64,000 nucleotides of DNA from Candidatus Zixiibacteriota bacterium (lineage in GTDB: Bacteria; RBG-13-66-14; B26-G2; WVWN01): assembly GCA_030613505.1 (NCBI GenBank), contig JAUWLW010000006.1, positions 18,566 to 82,565 on the forward strand, read 5' to 3'. The notes under the pieces were generated by a model, which was not told the origin of the DNA, did no database searches, and saw only the letters and a program-made list of their open reading frames with translations. Position numbers and translations under genes: made by a program. Position 1 is the stretch's first letter. Every line of letters begins with the position of its first letter. Of the stretch, positions 59,984 to 64,000 are shown piece by piece.

Positions 59984-62900
59984 ATGAAGTATTATGCTAT
60001 TTCCGTCGTCTTATTATCTTCCCTTATAGCAGGAACCGCCGTCGCCGACGGCCATACCTCCGAGGCGCCGCCGCCCGTCGGCCCGGACTACGCGAAAAAC
60101 CCGCCGGCGAGCGCGGACGCGGCGCTCGAGGACGCCCGTTCATATTTCGACGAGGGCTCCTACAAGTGGGCGCTGGCCGCGGCCGAGGAGCTCGCCAAGC
60201 GCTGGCCCGATAGCCACGCTCGAGCGGAGGGCGACCTGGTCGCGCTGCGCTGCTACCTCCAACTCGAGATGTGGCCCCAGGCTGACGCGGGCTTCGCGGC
60301 GTACTTCAAGCGCCATAAGAAGTCGGTATGGGCCGCGGACGCCGCGGACGTGCTGGTGGACGCGTACTCCGAGACGCGCGACGTATACGACAGCTGGGGC
60401 TGGCAGTCGTACCTCGGCGAGAAGTACGACTTCTACGTCTACGGCGACGAGGACGACCGCGCCAAATTCGACAAGCTGCGACGGCGCGTGTTGAAGCAGG
60501 CCAAATCGGTATACCGGGGTCTGATTAAGAAGGCCGCCGGCGAGGAGCGGGCCTACCTCGCCGACCGCCTGGTCGCGAATTACCTAATCGTGTACGCGTA
60601 CTTCGACTGGGAACGCGGCGACTCGAGCCGCGGGTACGGCCGGCGCGGGTCGTACCTCAAGGAAGTAGGCCGCTTCGAGATGAGCGACGACATGCGCTCT
60701 ATCCTGGCCGTCGAGGAGGCGCTCCTCGAGTTCGGCTTCATGCCGGCCGACGAGGCCGCGTGGGAGGCGGCGAACCTTGCCCCCGACGAATATGACCGTT
60801 GGCTGCAGGAGCGGCGCTTCGCCGCCGGCCGCGCGAGGTTGGAGGAGATTGCGGCCTCGTACGGCGACGCGCCGGGGGCGCTGGTGGCGCGGGCGGCGCT
60901 CGCCCACTACGACGTGACGTACCTGGACGAGCCGGCCGCGGCCGCCACGGCCTTCGACGAGCTCGCCGATTCGCTTGAGAGCGAAACCTACGCCGAGTTG
61001 AACCGGCGGTACGCGCGGCACCTGCGCGAGCCGGCGCTGGCGGTGTTGCACGTCGACGCCGACCCGGCGAAGACGCCGCTGGTATCCGTTGAGCTGGCCT
61101 GCCGCATAATCCCCGACGTCGAGCTTAGAATTTACGACGTCGACCCGGCGAAGTACCTTGAGCTCCAACGCGAGCTCGACGCGGTCGAGGCCGTCGTGGA
61201 AGGAGGCGCCGAAGAGGAAGGCCAGGGTGTGGGCCGCGTCGAGGAGTACCGTCCCATCCCGACGCCGCAGCTGCCGGGGGTGCGGGGAGAGGTCGCGAGC
61301 TGGACCGTCGCCACCGGCTGCGAGGAGGGCGACTACCACATCAAGAGAGTGCTCGCGACGCGCGACGACCTGGCGCCGGGGCTGTACGTAGTCGAGGCGC
61401 GCGCGGGGGACGAGCTCTCGCGGGCGATGTTCTTGCTGACGGGGGCCGCGGCCTTGACGGCCACCGACAACGAGGACCTCTTCCTCCAACTCGTCGACGC
61501 GCAAACCGGCGCGCCGGCGACGCTGGGCGACATTTGGGCCTACAATATCTATTACAAGCCGGACGAGCGCGGGTATAACAAGGAGTTCGTGGATGCCGTC
61601 GACGTGGACGCGGCGCCGCGCGGCGACGGCGTCTTAATCGACCTCACCGGGTTCCAGAAGGGCAGCACCGCGTTTTTCGTGCTCGAGTCGGCGCTCGGGC
61701 CCGCCGTCTACAGGTGCAATACCGCCTGGCAGGTGCGCGACCGCGACGGCGTAGCGGGGACCGTGATAACGGACCGGCCGCTCTACCGCCCGGGCGACAA
61801 AGTATCGTTCAAGGGCATCGTGCGCCGGGTGGATTACGTCGAGAAGGTCCTGGCGCCGCTCGCGGGCCGGGAAGTCGACGTCGTCGTCGCCTCGCCCGAC
61901 GGCCAGGAGGTCTGGAAGGACAAGGCCGTCACGGACGAGTTCGGCACCGTCGCCGGCGAGCTCGAGCTCCCGGCGGGCGTGCGGTTGGGCCGCCAGACGA
62001 TATACCTGAGGTGGGAGGAGGAGAAGAAGAAATACTCGGTATGCGGCACCTTCGACCTCGAGGAATACGAGAAGCCCGAGTACGAGGTCGTCGCCACCGG
62101 GGTCAAGGACCGGTACTTCTCGGGCGAGAAGGTGGAGCTCGACGTCGTCGGCTCGTACTACTTCGGCGCGCCCATGGCCGGCGCCGCGCTGTCGTACCAG
62201 GTATATCGCAGCGGCTACACGCCCAAAGAATACGAGTACGATAAGCTTGTCAAGAAGGGCGAGGGCGTGCTGGACGCCGAAGGTAAATTCCGGCTGGCCT
62301 TCGACACGCCGTGGGCCAAGCGGTACGACAATTACTTCAACATATATCTCAAGTTGACGGACGTGAGCCAGCGCGTCGTCGAGGAGACGGCCTACGCCAA
62401 CACGTATAAGACGGACCGCTTCGTCAGCCTTTCGACGGATAAGTACGACTACCGCGCGGGCGAGACGGTGAAGGTGGACCTCTGGGTCGACGACTGGTAC
62501 GACAACCCGGTCTCGGCCGAGGTCGCGGTCGCGGCGTACGAGTACCTGTGGGACAACGAGCGCGGGTACTACCGCGGCGACGTGCTCTACGAGACGCGCG
62601 CGGTCACCGACGCCGACGGCCAGGGCGTAACCGAGTTCGAGTTGGTCGAGCCGCCCGACGAGGTGGAAGTCGTCGCCCGGGTGACGGGTACCAACGGCGC
62701 CGAGTACGAGACGTCCACCACCGTCGAGTTCGTGGCCGGGCCGGCGGAGACGACGGTCCGCAAGCCGGAGATAGGCATAAACGTCAGCGACAACTACCCG
62801 ACGCTGGGCGACGAGGTCGAGGTCTCGCTGGAGTCGCGCTTCGACGACGCCGAGTGTTTGATAACGGTTTACTCGGGCCGCGTCGTCGGCGTCCGACACG

Positions 62901-64000
62901 TCAAGTTGTCGGAGGCCGAGCTGGGCTCGAGCGCGACGTTCACGCTGGCGGTGGACGACGCCATGGTCCCCTCCTGCACGCTCTACGCCGCCGTAATACG
63001 TGACGGCTCCTCCTGGTCCGACAACGAGTCGTTGTACGTGACCAATACCGACGTCCGGATGAAGGTGGAGGTGGAGGCCGGCCGCGACGTGTACCGGCCG
63101 CGCGACGAGGCGACGGTAACGGTCACGTGCGCCGACCCCGCCGGCCTGCCGCTGGCCGCGGACGTCTCGCTGGCCGCGGTGGACGCGTCGCTGTTGGCGC
63201 TGCGGCCCGACCGGACGTACGCCGTCCCCGGTACGTTCGAGGGCGCGCTGGGCCGCTACGGCTATCTGCAGCAGGACGACTCGCTCGGCGACCGCGGCTT
63301 CGTGGGCCGCGCCGTCTTCTGGTTCCCCTACTACCCGTATTACTACGAAGCGTCCGGGACCCTCTTCGTTCCGGAGGACGCCGAACGTTGGGGCCCGGCC
63401 GCGGGGATGCTCGAGCGCCTCTACCTCCCGGCCTTCATCGATCCGGGCCTCGAGGCGTACTTCCAAATAGCCGACGTGGACCTGCTGGGGCGCGAGGCGG
63501 CGTATTACTGGGCGCGGGGCGACCGCGGCATAGGGCTCGTCGATTCTCTTTCGAGTGTAGCTTACCGCGGCGGCATGGGCGCCGGCGGCGGTTACGGCAT
63601 GGGGGGCGCGGCTACTACCGAAGAGGGGGAAGCGTTCGCCGAACCCTCCGCCTCGCCGCCGATGGAGGCGGACGAGAAGGCGCGGAAAGAGGTAGCCGAC
63701 AAGGGGAAGGCCGGCGAGTTCGCCGAGGCCGAGGTCCGCGAGGAGTTCGCCGACACCGCGGTGTGGCTGCCGCACGTGCGCACCTCCGAGGGCGGCGACG
63801 CGGAAGCTTCGTTCAAGCTCCCCGATAACCTGACCGAGTGGCGCCTGATGGCGCTCGCGCTCGACAGCGGCCAGCGCTTCGGCTGGGGCTCGAGCTCGTT
63901 CGAGGTCAACAAGTTCGTCATCGCCCGCTTGAAGGCGCCGCGCTACTTCGTCGCCGGCGACGTCGCGCGCTTGACGGCCATAGGCCACAATTATTTAAAG
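59984..64000 (+). CDS. Bacterial alpha-2-macroglobulin-like protein (C-terminus beyond the window)
   Basis: The frame is open from ATG 59984 (GGAGG upstream) to the window end: 1339 residues. A signal peptide (MKYYAISVVLLSSLIAGTAVA) precedes an N-terminal helical repeat-like region (50-300). TDRPLYRPGDKVSFKGIVR near 595 is the hallmark MG-domain motif. A Gly/Met-rich stretch (GGMGAGGGYGMGG, about 1195) is a likely bait region. WLPHVRTSEGGDAEASFKL near 1260 opens the A2M domain. The thioester motif, if any, would lie further on. Such proteins trap attacking proteases in the periplasm or on the surface. The 53-bp repeat upstream is shared with the preceding secreted protein. Confidence 0.88.
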   Translation, partial: MKYYAISVVLLSSLIAGTAVADGHTSEAPPPVGPDYAKNPPASADAALEDARSYFDEGSYKWALAAAEELAKRWPDSHARAEGDLVALRCYLQLEMWPQADAGFAAYFKRHKKSVWAADAADVLVDAYSETRDVYDSWGWQSYLGEKYDFYVYGDEDDRAKFDKLRRRVLKQAKSVYRGLIKKAAGEERAYLADRLVANYLIVYAYFDWERGDSSRGYGRRGSYLKEVGRFEMSDDMRSILAVEEALLEFGFMPADEAAWEAANLAPDEYDRWLQERRFAAGRARLEEIAASYGDAPGALVARAALAHYDVTYLDEPAAAATAFDELADSLESETYAELNRRYARHLREPALAVLHVDADPAKTPLVSVELACRIIPDVELRIYDVDPAKYLELQRELDAVEAVVEGGAEEEGQGVGRVEEYRPIPTPQLPGVRGEVASWTVATGCEEGDYHIKRVLATRDDLAPGLYVVEARAGDELSRAMFLLTGAAALTATDNEDLFLQLVDAQTGAPATLGDIWAYNIYYKPDERGYNKEFVDAVDVDAAPRGDGVLIDLTGFQKGSTAFFVLESALGPAVYRCNTAWQVRDRDGVAGTVITDRPLYRPGDKVSFKGIVRRVDYVEKVLAPLAGREVDVVVASPDGQEVWKDKAVTDEFGTVAGELELPAGVRLGRQTIYLRWEEEKKKYSVCGTFDLEEYEKPEYEVVATGVKDRYFSGEKVELDVVGSYYFGAPMAGAALSYQVYRSGYTPKEYEYDKLVKKGEGVLDAEGKFRLAFDTPWAKRYDNYFNIYLKLTDVSQRVVEETAYANTYKTDRFVSLSTDKYDYRAGETVKVDLWVDDWYDNPVSAEVAVAAYEYLWDNERGYYRGDVLYETRAVTDADGQGVTEFELVEPPDEVEVVARVTGTNGAEYETSTTVEFVAGPAETTVRKPEIGINVSDNYPTLGDEVEVSLESRFDDAECLITVYSGRVVGVRHVKLSEAELGSSATFTLAVDDAMVPSCTLYAAVIRDGSSWSDNESLYVTNTDVRMKVEVEAGRDVYRPRDEATVTVTCADPAGLPLAADVSLAAVDASLLALRPDRTYAVPGTFEGALGRYGYLQQDDSLGDRGFVGRAVFWFPYYPYYYEASGTLFVPEDAERWGPAAGMLERLYLPAFIDPGLEAYFQIADVDLLGREAAYYWARGDRGIGLVDSLSSVAYRGGMGAGGGYGMGGAATTEEGEAFAEPSASPPMEADEKARKEVADKGKAGEFAEAEVREEFADTAVWLPHVRTSEGGDAEASFKLPDNLTEWRLMALALDSGQRFGWGSSSFEVNKFVIARLKAPRYFVAGDVARLTAIGHNYLK

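Noticed and set aside
61634..63988. 784-codon minus-strand open frame opposite the macroglobulin gene
   Set aside because: Arg/Val/His-rich composition without domains; the opposite strand encodes clear MG domains.

Overview
The window reads as chromosomal DNA of an uncultured, GC-rich, diderm bacterium. Envelope genes point to an outer membrane: a PorV/PorQ-family protein, a beta-barrel ending in Phe, two family-9 (heptosyltransferase-like) glycosyltransferases and an MlaE-type permease. A subtilase with a FlgD-like/Por-type C-terminal domain and secreted beta-propellers suggest an FCB-related or candidate-phylum lineage. I cannot name the phylum from sequence alone. There is no rRNA, transposase, integrase or CRISPR array.

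Layout. 0-3.1 kb: a truncated PorV-like gene, a channel-like membrane protein, a YezD-like small protein behind an operator-like palindrome, a lipoprotein, and selD. selD itself encodes selenocysteine at an in-frame UGA followed by a bacterial SECIS-like hairpin. 3.3-13.3 kb: a P-loop kinase coupled to a GT4 glycosyltransferase, four GT-C membrane glycosyltransferases, an MscL-like gene broken by an amber codon, and rocA. 13.3-17.3 kb: HEAT protein, prs, tRNA-Gln, and dnaA flanked by DnaA-box-like sites and an AT-rich tract (candidate oriC). 17.3-22.1 kb: ABC exporter plus ChbG-like deacetylase, a secreted propeller, glgC. 22.4-29.9 kb: secreted and surface proteins, including a subtilase and four tandem beta-propeller lipoproteins. 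30.1-41.8 kb: a GlgD-like gene followed by the classical origin-proximal block parB-parA-(2 parS)-rsmG-mnmG-mnmE-jag-yidC-yidD-rnpA-rpmH. 41.9-47.4 kb: two GT9 enzymes, MlaE, rsmI, a candidate small RNA, a DUF3800 protein and nadE. 47.7-64 kb: two paralogous membrane glycosyltransferases, polA, a single-chain restriction-modification enzyme, lipoproteins, tRNA-Leu, another secreted propeller and a truncated alpha-2-macroglobulin.

Most interesting pattern. Several single 'cargo' genes sit directly downstream of, and on the same strand as, a conserved housekeeping gene, and the 3' end of that host gene has been duplicated or recoded. The restriction-modification gene behind polA is followed by a displaced copy of the polA 3' end (57070-57153), while polA itself now ends in an AT-rich recoded version. 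A GT87 gene behind rocA is followed by a displaced rocA 3' end (7451-7509) that still sits next to a terminator. A DUF3800 gene behind nadE and a pentapeptide-repeat membrane protein behind mnmE are AT-rich, and the last 30-36 bases of their host genes switch to the same AT-rich codon style. This suggests an insertion route aimed at the 3' ends of conserved genes, with no visible recombinase.

Other points: three secreted proteins share a 13-residue C-terminal tag (x-P-[AS]-S-[LV]-G-R-[VI]-K-A-L-[FM]-R), which may be an unrecognised sorting signal; an orphan structured RNA at 45.6 kb has its own promoter and terminator; a 53-bp exact repeat brackets the 58.6-kb propeller gene; and one glycosyltransferase appears to start at ACG.
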